A DNA stretch of 64,000 bases, taken from NCBI GenBank assembly GCA_041396125.1, contig JAWKZG010000021.1:1-64000 (forward strand), read 5' to 3'. Below, piece by piece: positions 16,048 through 25,457 of this stretch. The position numbers were made by a program, and so were the translations under genes. Source of the DNA: JAWKZG01 sp041396125 (GTDB lineage Bacteria > Pseudomonadota > Gammaproteobacteria > Competibacterales > Competibacteraceae). The notes beneath the pieces are model-generated. The model was not told the DNA's origin, did no database searches, and worked only from the letters and a program-made list of their open reading frames with translations. Position 1 is the stretch's first letter. Each line of letters opens with the position of its first letter.

Positions 16048-17028
16048 TTATTGTTGTATCAGGCCGAAATCACTGGCCAGCGTGCGGTAAAAATTAACCC
16101 GTTCTTTGACAAACGTGTCCAGCTCGGCACCGGTGAGATTAAACGGAAACAGACCGCGTTCCTGCCGCAGCGGACCGAAGCTTTCGGCAGCCAGCATGGT
16201 GTTGAACGTGTCTCTCCACCAGTTGTAATCCTCATCGTTGACCTCGGGGCCGACATAAAAACCGCGAATGATCGGCCAGGTGACATCGTGGCCTTGTTCT
16301 TTGGCTGTCGGAACCTGGTCGAAAGGTGCCGGCAGGCGTTCGTCTGACATGACCGCCAGCACGCGCAGTTGACCGCCTTCAAGCATACCCTGAACTTCCG
16401 AGATATCACCCGAATAGGCTTGAATATGATTGCCCAGCAATGCGGTCTGGGCTTCACCACCACCCTCGAAGGGCACATAGCGCATGGCTTTGTAATCCAC
16501 GCCGGCAGCACGGGCAATCAGTACGCTTTTCATCCAGTCCTGGCTGCCAACGGTGCCGCCAGCCCCGAAAACGACAGCGGCAGGATCGACTTTGAGCGCG
16601 TCAATCAGTGCATTCAGATCCTGGTACGGGGAGTCGCCACGCACGGCGATCATGCCGTAATCGCTGCCGATGGCGGCCAGCCAACGTACATCGTTTTCGT
16701 TGTAACGACCAAATTTGCCTTGCGCCAGATTTAATAAAGAACCACCGGAGAACGCCACAATTGCATTACTGTCGTCGGGGCGCTGGGCGATGATGGTATT
16801 GTAGGCTACAGCGCCGATACCACCCGGCATATATGTGACGCGCATCGGGCCGGGCAACAGATCTTGCAAACCCTGTTGGGCCAGTTTGCAGGTTAGATCA
16901 AAACCGCCACCCGGCTTGGCCGGTGCGATGCACTCGGGGCGATCTATTTCAGCGTGGCTGACACTGTTCAAAGCCAGACTGGCAGCCAGCGCTGTCATTG
17001 TGGCGACCAATAATGCGGGAATTTTCAT
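16048..17028 (-). CDS. tctC: tripartite tricarboxylate transporter substrate-binding protein TctC
   Basis: The 326-residue periplasmic receptor has a signal peptide (1-26, ending SHAE). IAPAKPGGGFDLTCKLAQQG near 36-55 is the beta-hairpin/loop that holds the ligand in TctC proteins, and VVFGAGGTVGSQDWM near 150 is the second binding loop. It is the first gene of the transporter operon. An inverted repeat (AGCGCG/CGCGCT, 16012-16033) lies between it and tctB and may tune expression. The ligand is probably a di- or tricarboxylate matching the PrpD/PrpB-like enzymes. Confidence 0.93.
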   Translation of the reverse strand: MKIPALLVATMTALAASLALNSVSHAEIDRPECIAPAKPGGGFDLTCKLAQQGLQDLLPGPMRVTYMPGGIGAVAYNTIIAQRPDDSNAIVAFSGGSLLNLAQGKFGRYNENDVRWLAAIGSDYGMIAVRGDSPYQDLNALIDALKVDPAAVVFGAGGTVGSQDWMKSVLIARAAGVDYKAMRYVPFEGGGEAQTALLGNHIQAYSGDISEVQGMLEGGQLRVLAVMSDERLPAPFDQVPTAKEQGHDVTWPIIRGFYVGPEVNDEDYNWWRDTFNTMLAAESFGPLRQERGLFPFNLTGAELDTFVKERVNFYRTLASDFGLIQQ

Positions 17029-17220
17029 ATAGAGTTGCCTCCTTGTTCTTGCAACATTGTCTTGTGCCGCCCTGCGAGATAGAGAGCGGCAACGTTTATA
17101 ATGAGCTTGTGATATTTATCCGCCAGACCTTACTGCAGCCTGTGGGACGAGGCAACTATACCTCATGCAGCTGCCCTATGGCTTTAGTAGCAGATATTTA
17201 AACCTGATATTTGAAATAAA

Positions 17221-17607
17221 TTGTTATTATTCAGTATCTTGATATTAATTGCTTACGCTCTTTTGTTTCTGTTTACAGCCATCGGACAATACATGCAGCC
17301 CAGTAATCTTCTGAAAATTGAAAGCCTGGATCAGGACTGGCAGGACAAGGATACGGTGCTGTTGCACGCCTGCTTTCAGTTGCTTAAAGATTGTGTTGAA
17401 AAAGAACAGCTGTTGACCGGGCATATCGACTGGACCGCCGATGCCCGGCATCGCGCGGCGAAAGCCGAGCTACAGGCACTGTATGACTGGTGGCTGCAGC
17501 GTGTCGGCAGGGAGGCCGTTTGCGATGCCCTGGACGCGGTATGCTACGAAGAGGATACCGCTATGCTGGTGCGGTTGGTGCAGTTGCGCTGGGCCCTGTG
17601 GACGTGA
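17221..17607 (+). CDS. hypothetical protein with N-terminal membrane anchor
   Basis: The frame from TTG 17221 gives 128 residues: a hydrophobic helix at residues 1-22, then a helical acidic domain (LHACFQLLKDCVEKEQLLTG, then WWLQRVGREAVCDALDAVCY). An ATG at 17293 would yield a 104-residue soluble form, so the anchor depends on which start is used. I know no family. It lies between the divergent tctC gene and the convergent hydroxyacid dehydrogenase gene. The codon pattern looks coding, but function is unknown. Confidence 0.5.
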   Translation: MLLFSILILIAYALLFLFTAIGQYMQPSNLLKIESLDQDWQDKDTVLLHACFQLLKDCVEKEQLLTGHIDWTADARHRAAKAELQALYDWWLQRVGREAVCDALDAVCYEEDTAMLVRLVQLRWALWT

Positions 17608-17620
17608 ATCTGGACGTGAA

Positions 17621-18808
17621 TCAGCCTGTTGCTCCATGCAGGGCGCGCAGATGGCTGCGATTCAGCTGCGCGATATCGCTGACGCCGAGCAGGATCATAT
17701 CGCGGCGCAGTTCTTCCTGCAGCAGACTGAGCGCCCGCTCAACACCGGCCTGACCGCCTGCCGCCAGACCATATAAATACGGCCGACCGGCCATACAGGC
17801 GGTTGCGCCCAGCGCCAGTGCCTTGATGATGTCTGTGCCACGCCGTACCCCGCCGTCGATAATCACTTCGGCCCGGTCGCCGACTGCCTCGACGATTTCG
17901 GGCAGCAGCTCTATGGGGGACGGCACCGAATCCAGCTGACGACCGCCGTGGTTGGAAACGATAATACCCGTGGCACCGGCTTCGACCGCTCGCAGGGCGT
18001 CCTGCACACTCAGAATCCCTTTAATGGCGAACGGGCCATTCCATTCCTGGATCATCCATTCGGCATCGGCCCAGGTGACACTGCGGTCGAACTGCGCGCT
18101 GACATAGGCCAGCACGGTAGAAACCCCTTCCCCGACCTGGGCCGCTTTGCCGACTACATTGGCGGCCTGGAGCGGTTCGTGCCGCAGCATGTTAAAACAC
18201 CAGCCTGGATAGCGCATCATATCCAGCAGCATTTTCGCATTGAGCTTGGGTGGCACGGTCAGACCGTTGTACAGATCGCGTTCACGATTACCGGCAATCT
18301 GCACATCGACAGTCAGACACAGGGCCTTAAAGCCGGCGCTGCGGGCACGGGCGATAAAATCACGCACAATGCCGCGATCCCGCCAGACATATATCTGAAA
18401 CCATTTCGGGGCGTTGGTAAGCGCGCCGATTTCTTCAATCGAAACGCTCGACATCGACGACAGCGAATAAATGATCCCGGCGTCGGCGGCAGCCGGGGCG
18501 ACTGCGCGTTCACCCAGCGGATGAAAGGTTCGGGTCATGCCGGTTGGTGACAGCACCAACGGCATGGAAACCGCTTCGCCCAGCACGCGAGTGGCCAGAT
18601 TGATCTGTTCGACATCGGTCAGAATTTCCGGCACCAGCTGCCAGCGATTGAAGTCATGCATATTGGCGCGCAGGCTGACTTCGTCTTCAGCACCGCCGTC
18701 GATATAGTCGAAAATGGCGCGCGGCAGGCGTTTACGGGCCACGGCGCGCAGGTCAGCGATATTATGGCAGTGGTTCAAGCGTTTCATGGTTGATTTTGTT
18801 GTTGGCAT
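17621..18808 (-). CDS. FMN-dependent alpha-hydroxy acid dehydrogenase
   Basis: The 395-residue TIM-barrel belongs to the LldD/glycolate oxidase/mandelate dehydrogenase family. ARKRLPRAIFDYIDGGAEDE near 22-41 is the FMN-side entry. IVSNHGGRQLDSVPSPIELL near 275 holds the catalytic His and substrate Arg. IDGGVRRGTDIIKALALGA near 315 is the FMN phosphate loop. It oxidises a 2-hydroxyacid to the 2-oxoacid. Its ATG overlaps the MFS stop upstream, so MFS, enzyme and perhaps the M20 gene form one minus-strand operon. The substrate is open; lactate-like acids are usual. Confidence 0.9.
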   Translation of the reverse strand: MPTTKSTMKRLNHCHNIADLRAVARKRLPRAIFDYIDGGAEDEVSLRANMHDFNRWQLVPEILTDVEQINLATRVLGEAVSMPLVLSPTGMTRTFHPLGERAVAPAAADAGIIYSLSSMSSVSIEEIGALTNAPKWFQIYVWRDRGIVRDFIARARSAGFKALCLTVDVQIAGNRERDLYNGLTVPPKLNAKMLLDMMRYPGWCFNMLRHEPLQAANVVGKAAQVGEGVSTVLAYVSAQFDRSVTWADAEWMIQEWNGPFAIKGILSVQDALRAVEAGATGIIVSNHGGRQLDSVPSPIELLPEIVEAVGDRAEVIIDGGVRRGTDIIKALALGATACMAGRPYLYGLAAGGQAGVERALSLLQEELRRDMILLGVSDIAQLNRSHLRALHGATG

Positions 18809-20044
18809 CAGGTTGTTTCCGTAGATTGTTTGCGTCCGCGTCGGCCGGTTTCCAGGACCGTGAAAATAGTCAGCAGTGCGAACAGGCCTGCACCCCAGAA
18901 CACCAGCTTGGGTGCGCCCTGGTCCATGATATAGCCAAACAGGACCGGCGCGATGATGCTGCCGATATTGAACCCGGTCGAGACAAAGCCGAACACTTTA
19001 CCGGTCTGTCCGGGCGGGGTGACTTTGCGGATCAGCATATCGCGCGAGGGGGCGACCAGACCGGTACAAAAACCTGCCAGCGCGAACAGGACAGCAATCA
19101 GCGGCAAAGGCAGCGACAGTATGGCAACGCTCAGCAGGCTCAGACCGATCAGTACGAACATCGAGGCGGCGACCAGATCGTGCCGTTGCACCCGATCTGC
19201 CAGCCAGCCGCCGACCAGTACCCCAACCGGCGAAGCAAACAGAAACGCTGACAGCACCACCCCGGCTTCGCTCAGGGAAACCTGATACAGCTCGTGCAAT
19301 GCCGCCACGCTATAGCCACGCAGCCCGCCACCGGTAAGGGCGATACCGACAAAAAACAATAAACCCATCAGCACCGGTAAACTCAGCAGCAGGCGCATGC
19401 CGGTTTGCTGGGTGGCGGATTTGCTATGGGCAGGATGAGGACTGGTGTCCTGTTGCAGCAGGCTGCTGTTAAAGGTCAGCCACAGCGCAGCCAGCAGACC
19501 CAGCACACCGCCGACGACTACCCCGCCTTGCCAGCCGATCCAGGCCATCAGGGTCAGGATAGTGACCGGTGCGATGGCATCGCCGAGATGGCCTGACGCA
19601 GTATGAATAGAGAACGCCCGCCCCATCCGGGCCGGATTGATCGAGGCGTTGAGAATACTGTAATCAGCCGGGTGATAAACCGCATTAGCCAGCCCGGCCA
19701 GCAGCATGCCGCCGACCAGTGCGGTGTAGAACGGCAATGCACCGATCAGAATAAAAGCCAGTCCTTCCAGCGCCAGTCCGGCGATCAAAATTTTGCGCGC
19801 GCCGATCCGATCGACCAGAAAACCCATGGGTGCCTGGGTCAGCGCCGAGGTAATACCAAACGCTGACAGGGCCAGGCCCAGCTCGGTGAAACTGACGTTG
19901 TACACCTCGCGCAGCAGCGGAAACAGCGGCGGCAGCAGTAGCATGTAAAAGTGACTGAAAAATGGGCAACGCTAATCAGGCCGATAACTTTAGCGTCGTG
20001 TTGCGATTTGGAAGGGGTGATAAGCTCACTGGCCTGACGGACAT
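18808..20044 (-). CDS. MFS transporter, frameshift near N-terminus
   Basis: The continuous frame 19944-18808 encodes about 378 residues with 11 helices, including GFLVDRIGARKILIAGLALE, the MFS loop 2-3 motif. The natural N-terminus lies upstream in another frame: SQHDAKVIGLISVAHF, then FSHFYMLLLPPLFPLLRE, which needs one extra T in the T run near 19955. The likely start is ATG 20044, seven bases after the M20 stop, and needs a second small correction near 20028. The family member resembles FSR-type or hydroxyacid permeases. It probably imports or exports the substrate of the adjoining dehydrogenase. Confidence 0.75.
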
Positions 20045-20050
20045 GGCGGT

Positions 20051-21496
20051 TTAGCCCTGATGTTGATAGTGATCGGTGATCACCTGCGCGACACAGGTGG
20101 TCAGTTTGCGGGCACGGGATATGCAAAAATTCATTCGGACCGTGCGCATTGGATTGCAGTCCCAGCACGCCGGTGATCATGAACTGCGCGTCGGGGAATT
20201 TCTCGCCCAGCATACCCATGAACGGAATCGTGCCGCCTTCACCCATATGCAAAGCCGGTGCACCGTATACCGTCTGTGAGGCCGTATTCAGTGAGCGTTC
20301 CAGCCACGGTGCCAGGGCCGGCGCGTTCCAGCCGGTGGCACCTTCGCTGCCCTCGAAACTCACTTTGGCAGCATAGGGCGGGTCAGCTTCCAGCAGCGTT
20401 TTCAGTTGTGCTTTCGCCTGCTCACCATCCACCAGCGGCGGCAGTCGCAGGGAAAGCTTAAGCGCCGTGTAGGGGCGCAGCACATTGCCGGCATTGGCCA
20501 GCGGCGGAATGCCTTCAACGCCCGTCACCGACAGGGTAGGCCGCCAGTTGCGATTGAGCAGCAGCTCGACCGGATCATCTGCCATCGGCTGAGCCCCGGC
20601 CAGCCAGGGCATGGCCCGATAGACCTCATCACCCAGCAGTTCTGCGACCTGTTCAGTTTGCTGGCGGCGCTGGTCGGGAATAGGGCAATGCAGCCAGTCG
20701 GGTTTGAGCTGGCCGCTGGCGCTGTCTTCCAGCCGTTCCAGCGAAGTTTGTCGGGCAATGCGGAAACTGGATGGCACAATGCCGCTGGCATAGCCTGAAT
20801 GCACGCCTTCGCGCAGGATCTCGACTCGCAGCGTGCCTGCCGCCAGACCGCGCAGTGAGACGGTGGACCAGAGCTGCTGATAATTCCCTGCCCCTGAATC
20901 CAGACAGATCACCAGGCTGGGTTTGCCGATGCGCGCCTGCAAGTGATCAATATAAAAAGGCAGATCGTAACTGCCGGATTCTTCGCAGGCTTCGATGATC
21001 ACCACGCAACGGGCATGCGGCAGCCGCTGCGCCTGTACGGCCATCAGGGCGGTCAGAGAGGCAAACGCGGCATAACCGTCATCAGCGCCGCCGCGACCAT
21101 ACAGTTTGTCGTCTTTGAGCACCGGCTGCCAGGGACCCAGCCCCATCGGCCCAGCCGCTCATTCCGGGTTTGCTTGTCCAGATGGCCGTACAGCAGAATG
21201 CAGTCTTCAGTCGCGGAGGCGGACGTACCAGCAGGCTTGTCAGTGCCGGGTATATCCATGAAAATCAGTGGTGTGCGACCTGGCAAGCGGATAATGTCAA
21301 GTTGCAGGCCGGGTATAGGACTGTTGCTGACACCAGCGGGATATTTGCTGGACAGCCTCTTCCATATAGCCGTGTTGTTCCCAGTCGGGATCGAAATGCG
21401 GTGACTTATTGGGGATTTTTATATAATCGATTAACTGTGGAACAATACTGTCGTTCCAAACCTGATCGCAAAATTTTGTGCAGTGGTGGTGTCCAT
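20051..21496 (-). pseudogene. M20 family metallopeptidase, several frameshifts
   Basis: Frames joined from ATG 21496 to TAA 20051 make a near-complete peptidase of about 480 residues. Successive pieces are MDTTTAQ, then DQVWNDSIVPQLIDYIKIPN, LIFMDIPGTD, LLYGHLDKQ (metal His and Asp), DDKLYGRGGADDGYAAFASL (bridging Asp), VVIIEACEESGSYDLPFYID (catalytic and metal Glu), and NAHGPNEFLHIP..ARKLTT at the end. At least four shifts, near 21465, 21310, 21150 and 20115, are needed. M20 enzymes hydrolyse dipeptides or N-acyl amino acids. The active-site residues all survive, so the damage is either very recent or a sequence-quality artefact. Confidence 0.8.
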
Positions 21497-21653
21497 GACG
21501 TTTCCTGAGAATGCTTTTGTGCGTTATTTTACGCTTTGAATGCTGAATGACAGCGCTATCAGCAGGCTTATTCAGGCAGTGCCATCAAATTCAGCAGGGC
21601 GTGTTATAGTTGCCCGCCTTTTTTAACTGACCACGGTAGCGAGTGAAACCGGT

Positions 21654-22100
21654 ATGGTAAAACAAACATCTGCCGCCTCGGCATGGGCTAAGCGGCTGGC
21701 TTATCTGGGTTTAGTACCCATGATCGGCTGCGTAGCGGGTATCTGGTTGACTCAAAATCCAGTGCTGGTTCCCTTATTTATCTATTTCAGTGCGATTATA
21801 TTGTCTTTTATGGCGGGCACTTTGTGGGGCGCGCTGATTCCGCTCATCAATCGCACTCCGCAGGCAACGCTGACCCTGTTTCTGACCAATGGTGTGGCAC
21901 TCAGCGCCTGGGCGGTTTTACTGTTGGACCCATTCACCGCTGCAGTCACCCTTTTTATTGGCTTTGCCCTGATACTGGCTTTTGAGAGTCGCCTGGCCGT
22001 GGGCGAGCAGTTTCCCGACTGGTATCACAAACTGCGCCGCCGGCTGACAACTATCGTGCTCGGCCTGAATGTGCTGTACATATTTGCTTTGTTTCGTTAA
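21654..22100 (+). CDS. DUF3429 family inner-membrane protein
   Basis: The 148-residue protein has five hydrophobic segments. WAKRLAYLGLVPMIGCVAGI at 11-30 and YFSAIILSFMAGTLWGALI near 44-62 match the DUF3429 pattern, in which the F-x-x-G-x-x-WG stretch is conserved. It stands alone on the plus strand, between the broken M20 gene and the toxin-antitoxin pair. No biochemical role is known for the family. Confidence 0.75.
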   Translation: MVKQTSAASAWAKRLAYLGLVPMIGCVAGIWLTQNPVLVPLFIYFSAIILSFMAGTLWGALIPLINRTPQATLTLFLTNGVALSAWAVLLLDPFTAAVTLFIGFALILAFESRLAVGEQFPDWYHKLRRRLTTIVLGLNVLYIFALFR

Positions 22101-22234
22101 GGCAGCAGCGGCTGGCGGAGGAATAAAGAAAGACAGTACCAGTAGTCTGCTTAACCCTTAATCCCCGTAAATCGCCTGTTAAGACATCTGCTATCGGTTT
22201 CCTGCCCCTGCTGAATAAAGGGGCAGTGCCGTTC

Positions 22235-22660
22235 TCAAAGTTCATATGTGAACGGATTAATCAATTCTATACCGCAGTCCTGGAAATCTTTGACATTGCG
22301 GGTCGCGACAGCGTAATCATGAGCATGTGCAATGGCTGCTATCTGCCCATCGAACGCGCTGAGTGGCCGGCCCATAGCTTTTCTGTGTGCTCTGATCCTG
22401 CCGTATAAACGGGCAGATTTGGCATCAAATGCCAGAATACGGGTGTCAAATGCCAGCGTTAAGAATTGCTCGAATCGCTGCTGCAATAAACGTCTGCGTT
22501 TACCGTCCGGCAGCATCTGCAAACCATAGCTGATTTCCGCGATGGAAATCGTCGTCATATATAAAGAACGGACATTCTGGGCGTTCAACCAGGCCAGCAC
22601 GGGCGCGGCGGGCGGCGAGGTCATAAATTCCGAGATGACGTTGGTATCGACGATAATCAC
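22235..22660 (-). CDS. type II toxin, PIN-domain ribonuclease (FitB/VapC-like)
   Basis: The 141-residue PIN domain has MIIVDTNVISEFM with the first metal Asp (5) and the E of the SEF turn, a central FDAKSARLYGRIRAHRKAMG, AFDGQIAAIAHAHDYAVATR with the third acid, and RNVKDF with the fourth. This set matches FitB-type VapC toxins that cut tRNA or other RNA. It starts six bases after the antitoxin stop, in the usual antitoxin-first order. Confidence 0.9.
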   Translation of the reverse strand: MIIVDTNVISEFMTSPPAAPVLAWLNAQNVRSLYMTTISIAEISYGLQMLPDGKRRRLLQQRFEQFLTLAFDTRILAFDAKSARLYGRIRAHRKAMGRPLSAFDGQIAAIAHAHDYAVATRNVKDFQDCGIELINPFTYEL

Positions 22661-22666
22661 CAGGGG

Positions 22667-23059
22667 TCACTCGGGAAATTCCAGTGGCTCGGGAATTTCG
22701 CGTGCGGGCAGAACCAGCTCGTTATCATCATACGCTGGACTGAACAGGCGTACTGCTAAGTCCCCCAGTTTTTCTTCCGGTGCGGCGACAGCTTGTTGCA
22801 GGATATGCCTGACCTCGTCCTCGACAGAAACCCCATGTTGTGCCGCCTGGCGGCGTAAGCGCTCTAACAGCTCTTGCGTTGCGACTGAATCGTCCTGTGG
22901 AAGCAGGTCAACTGACCCGGGTGCTGCGTCGGCACAGGGCACAATCTGACCGACCAAACGACTGCGGTAGACAACTGTAAAGCGTTCACCTTGCTGCACC
23001 CTGTGCAAAACATCGCCGAGCGATTTTCGCAGCTCTCTGGCATTGATAATCTTGTTCAA
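22667..23059 (-). CDS. antitoxin with Phd-like N-terminus and FitA-like C-terminal segment
   Basis: TTG 23059 is the favoured start, with AAGGG before it, giving 130 residues. Residues 1-40 (NKIINARELRKSLGDVLHRV, then FTVVYRSRLVGQIVP) match Phd/YefM antitoxins. Residues 65-95 (LLERLRRQAAQHGVSVEDEV, then RHIL) look like the ribbon-helix-helix helices of FitA/VapB antitoxins. The tail is acidic and proline-rich, as in toxin-neutralising ends. A 28-bp palindrome covers the upstream region and is likely its operator. The mixed architecture is unusual; both pieces are short, so the second match is less certain. Confidence 0.75.
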   Translation of the reverse strand: MNKIINARELRKSLGDVLHRVQQGERFTVVYRSRLVGQIVPCADAAPGSVDLLPQDDSVATQELLERLRRQAAQHGVSVEDEVRHILQQAVAAPEEKLGDLAVRLFSPAYDDNELVLPAREIPEPLEFPE

Positions 23060-23072
23060 GACATTGCCCTTA

Positions 23073-23100
23073 TTAATGTTCAACTTAAGTTAAACATTAA
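23073..23100. promoter_or_regulatory. 28-bp palindrome, likely antitoxin operator
   Basis: TTAATGTTCAACTTAAGT and its mirror ending AACATTAA form a palindrome with only one mismatched pair, centred on ACTTAAGT. It sits 14 bases upstream of the antitoxin start, the expected place for autoregulation by a toxin-antitoxin complex. Confidence 0.7.
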
Positions 23101-23169
23101 TGAGCAACTGATTACCTGTCAACAGCGATCCCGGCGACGATTACGCGAATAGCCGCAGCAACCTCATAT

Positions 23170-24669
23170 TCAATCCGCCGGTTCGAACAGTGTATCCAGT
23201 AAGTCCGCATCATCGAAATGTCGCCGCCCTACGAAGGCCACTGCATGGCGACCGCGTTCGCGCATGGCACCGGGCTCGGCTACGCCCAGCGGCCACAGCA
23301 GCAGGCGTTCAGCCCGCTCGGTGCCGCTGACCAGTCCTTCCGCGTTAAACAGATTGCGGCTTGCACTCTTGCCGTTTGTACTCTTGTCGCTCGGGGTCTG
23401 GTATAAGGCGGCGTAATCCAGCAGCTGATAAGTTTGTGTCGTTTCGCTGCTGGTTGCGGTCGCCGCATAAACCCGTTCCAGGTAATGGGTAGTGGAGGCC
23501 AGCCGGATAACCAGCTGTTGGCCAGCGTGCAGGATTGGCGCGGTTTGCGCGGCCAGCGGTGGTTCCGGCAGTTGCAGGGCCGTTGCGCGCAGGCGCAGTG
23601 CCGGCGTCGGAAAAAACAGATGATAACAACCGCAGGCATGAATGCTGTCATACAGCAAAGGCTGTTGATCCGGTCCCAGCGTGACGCGCCACAGCACCCC
23701 GTCCAGTGCGCCACCGAGAATATCAAACCGGCCTTCCAGCGGGCGCTGATCGAACCAGATCAGATAATTCAGCTGCAGCACCGGCTGGCCCTGCCACCAG
23801 CTGTAGCTCGGATAATAGAACGTCAGCGCTTTGCTGGTATCTACAGCGGGCACAAGCTGCGTTCCGTCCGGGTTGTGCCAGACAGGACGACCGGGCCGAT
23901 CATAAGCCGCTGCGACATCGATTTCCCAGATCGGGGCGTGGCGCAGCAATAAAGCCTGTAGCTGTTGTGGGTCAGGGCGCGGGATGCCCAGCTGATCGCG
24001 TTTCAGCGGGGCCGATGCTGTCTGTGGCGCCGGTGGGGCTTGTTCCGGTTGATAGCGCAATACCTGTCCCAGTACCGGCAGCTGTTCCAGCGGCAAGGCA
24101 AAGCGTTGGCGAAATTCCGCGTGCAGTTTTTTAATGCCGGCGCGCACCGGAATGGAAAACAGGGGGTATAGCCCGACGATGCGCGCTGCCGTGACATAGT
24201 CATCGGCAACCACAGCCTGTTGTCGCAGCTGGGCCAGCCGCTCAGGGTGAGCCAGATCGAACTGACGCAAAGTTTGCTGACATTGTGCAAGTGTCTGGTT
24301 CAATTGTCCGACGGGGTAGGGCAGGCGCGCGCGCAGAGTATCCGACAGACCGCGCAAAGCAATCTGTCGACTGTCCTGCTCCTGCTGGCCAAGCTGTTGC
24401 AACCAGTAGGCGGTAGCGGCCTGGTCAAGTGCCTGCTGGCGGAATTCGGCCAGAAAGCGGTTCACCCGGTAATACGGAAAACCACGGATTGCAGCAGGGC
24501 TGGAAGGGCGAGCACCACTGGCTGTCAGTACCCGCTCGGTTTTCTGGTACAGCCGCAGACACTCGGCCTGCGCGCTGTCGGGTTCAGGCAGTGTGGTGCA
24601 ACCCGCCGCCAGCAGCAGCAGGCAAAGACCTGCCAGTCCCAGGCGGCCTGTGTGCGTGGATGACGTCAT
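23170..24669 (-). CDS. putative lipoprotein of unknown function
   Basis: The 499-residue product has a lipoprotein signal: LGLAGLCLLLLAAGCTTLPE, with the lipobox LAAGC and modified Cys at residue 24. The mature part is Gln-rich and helical to about 200, followed by a probable beta-rich domain containing LNYLIWFDQRPLEGRFDILG and DSIHACGCYHLFFP. The Cys-Gly-Cys-Tyr-His patch could bind metal. I do not recognise the family. Its ATG region overlaps the coaX stop by 4 bases, so it belongs to the birA-coaX transcript. An outer-membrane or periplasmic role is inferred from the lipobox alone. Confidence 0.7.
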   Translation of the reverse strand: MTSSTHTGRLGLAGLCLLLLAAGCTTLPEPDSAQAECLRLYQKTERVLTASGARPSSPAAIRGFPYYRVNRFLAEFRQQALDQAATAYWLQQLGQQEQDSRQIALRGLSDTLRARLPYPVGQLNQTLAQCQQTLRQFDLAHPERLAQLRQQAVVADDYVTAARIVGLYPLFSIPVRAGIKKLHAEFRQRFALPLEQLPVLGQVLRYQPEQAPPAPQTASAPLKRDQLGIPRPDPQQLQALLLRHAPIWEIDVAAAYDRPGRPVWHNPDGTQLVPAVDTSKALTFYYPSYSWWQGQPVLQLNYLIWFDQRPLEGRFDILGGALDGVLWRVTLGPDQQPLLYDSIHACGCYHLFFPTPALRLRATALQLPEPPLAAQTAPILHAGQQLVIRLASTTHYLERVYAATATSSETTQTYQLLDYAALYQTPSDKSTNGKSASRNLFNAEGLVSGTERAERLLLWPLGVAEPGAMRERGRHAVAFVGRRHFDDADLLDTLFEPAD

Positions 24670-25457
24670 GGATAATTATTCAGTGAGTCTGCGGTCAGCG
24701 GTTCCGGCATCGCCTGAGCGATGGCTTTCAGGCCGTGAAAAATCAGATCCGGTTCGAGCTGGTATTCCCGTTCCAGATACGGGTGCAGCGCTTCGGCATT
24801 ACCGCCGGTCAGCACGGCAACGGTCGCGCCGGGGTGGGTTTCCGCCATGGTGTTGGCCATATAGCCGGATACCCGATCCAGCGTGGCGGCAATGGCGTGC
24901 ACAGCACCACCCCAGATGCAGTCGCGGGTATTACGGCCAAGAAACGTCACATCACCGATATCCTGTTCCTCGATCTGCCGGGTTTGCTGATAGAGTGCTT
25001 CATGCATCAGGCGCAGGCCGGGCAGGATGACACCGCCCAGGTGCTGGCCGTCGGCGCGCAGGGCATCGATAGTAGCAGCGGTGCCGCAATCAATGATCAC
25101 GCTATTGCACTGCTGCAGCTGGCGGCAACCGATCATGGCCATCCAGCGGTCCACGCCCAGCGTATGCGGTTCCTCATAACCATTACTGATACCGAACTGC
25201 TGCACTGTCGAGTGTACGAAGCAGGCCTGCATGGCCCAGCGCTGCTGAAACCAGTCGTTCAGGGCATCCCGCACAGCCGGTCCGGCGACATTGGCGATCA
25301 CGATCTGGCTTGGCCGCCGTAATTTGCCCCAGAGCCGATTGCCCCAGCGTGCGGGTTCGACCTGCCGATGCAGCAGATGGCCGCGTTTGATGACCAGCCC
25401 GTCCTGCAGCGCGATCCATTTCAGACGGGTGTTGCCGATATCGACCAGTAGTTTCAT
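24666..25457 (-). CDS. coaX: type III pantothenate kinase
   Basis: The 263-residue enzyme phosphorylates pantothenate, the first step of coenzyme A synthesis. MKLLVDIGNTRLKWIALQDG holds the phosphate-1 loop of the ASKHA fold (DxGNTxxKW). YEEPHTLGVDRWMAMIG near 113 has the pantothenate-binding LGxDR. VIIDCGTAATIDAL near 138 is phosphate-2. Its ATG overlaps the birA stop and its stop overlaps the lipoprotein start, so translation is coupled across three genes. This is the gammaproteobacterial birA-coaX arrangement. Confidence 0.95.
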   Translation of the reverse strand: MKLLVDIGNTRLKWIALQDGLVIKRGHLLHRQVEPARWGNRLWGKLRRPSQIVIANVAGPAVRDALNDWFQQRWAMQACFVHSTVQQFGISNGYEEPHTLGVDRWMAMIGCRQLQQCNSVIIDCGTAATIDALRADGQHLGGVILPGLRLMHEALYQQTRQIEEQDIGDVTFLGRNTRDCIWGGAVHAIAATLDRVSGYMANTMAETHPGATVAVLTGGNAEALHPYLEREYQLEPDLIFHGLKAIAQAMPEPLTADSLNNYP

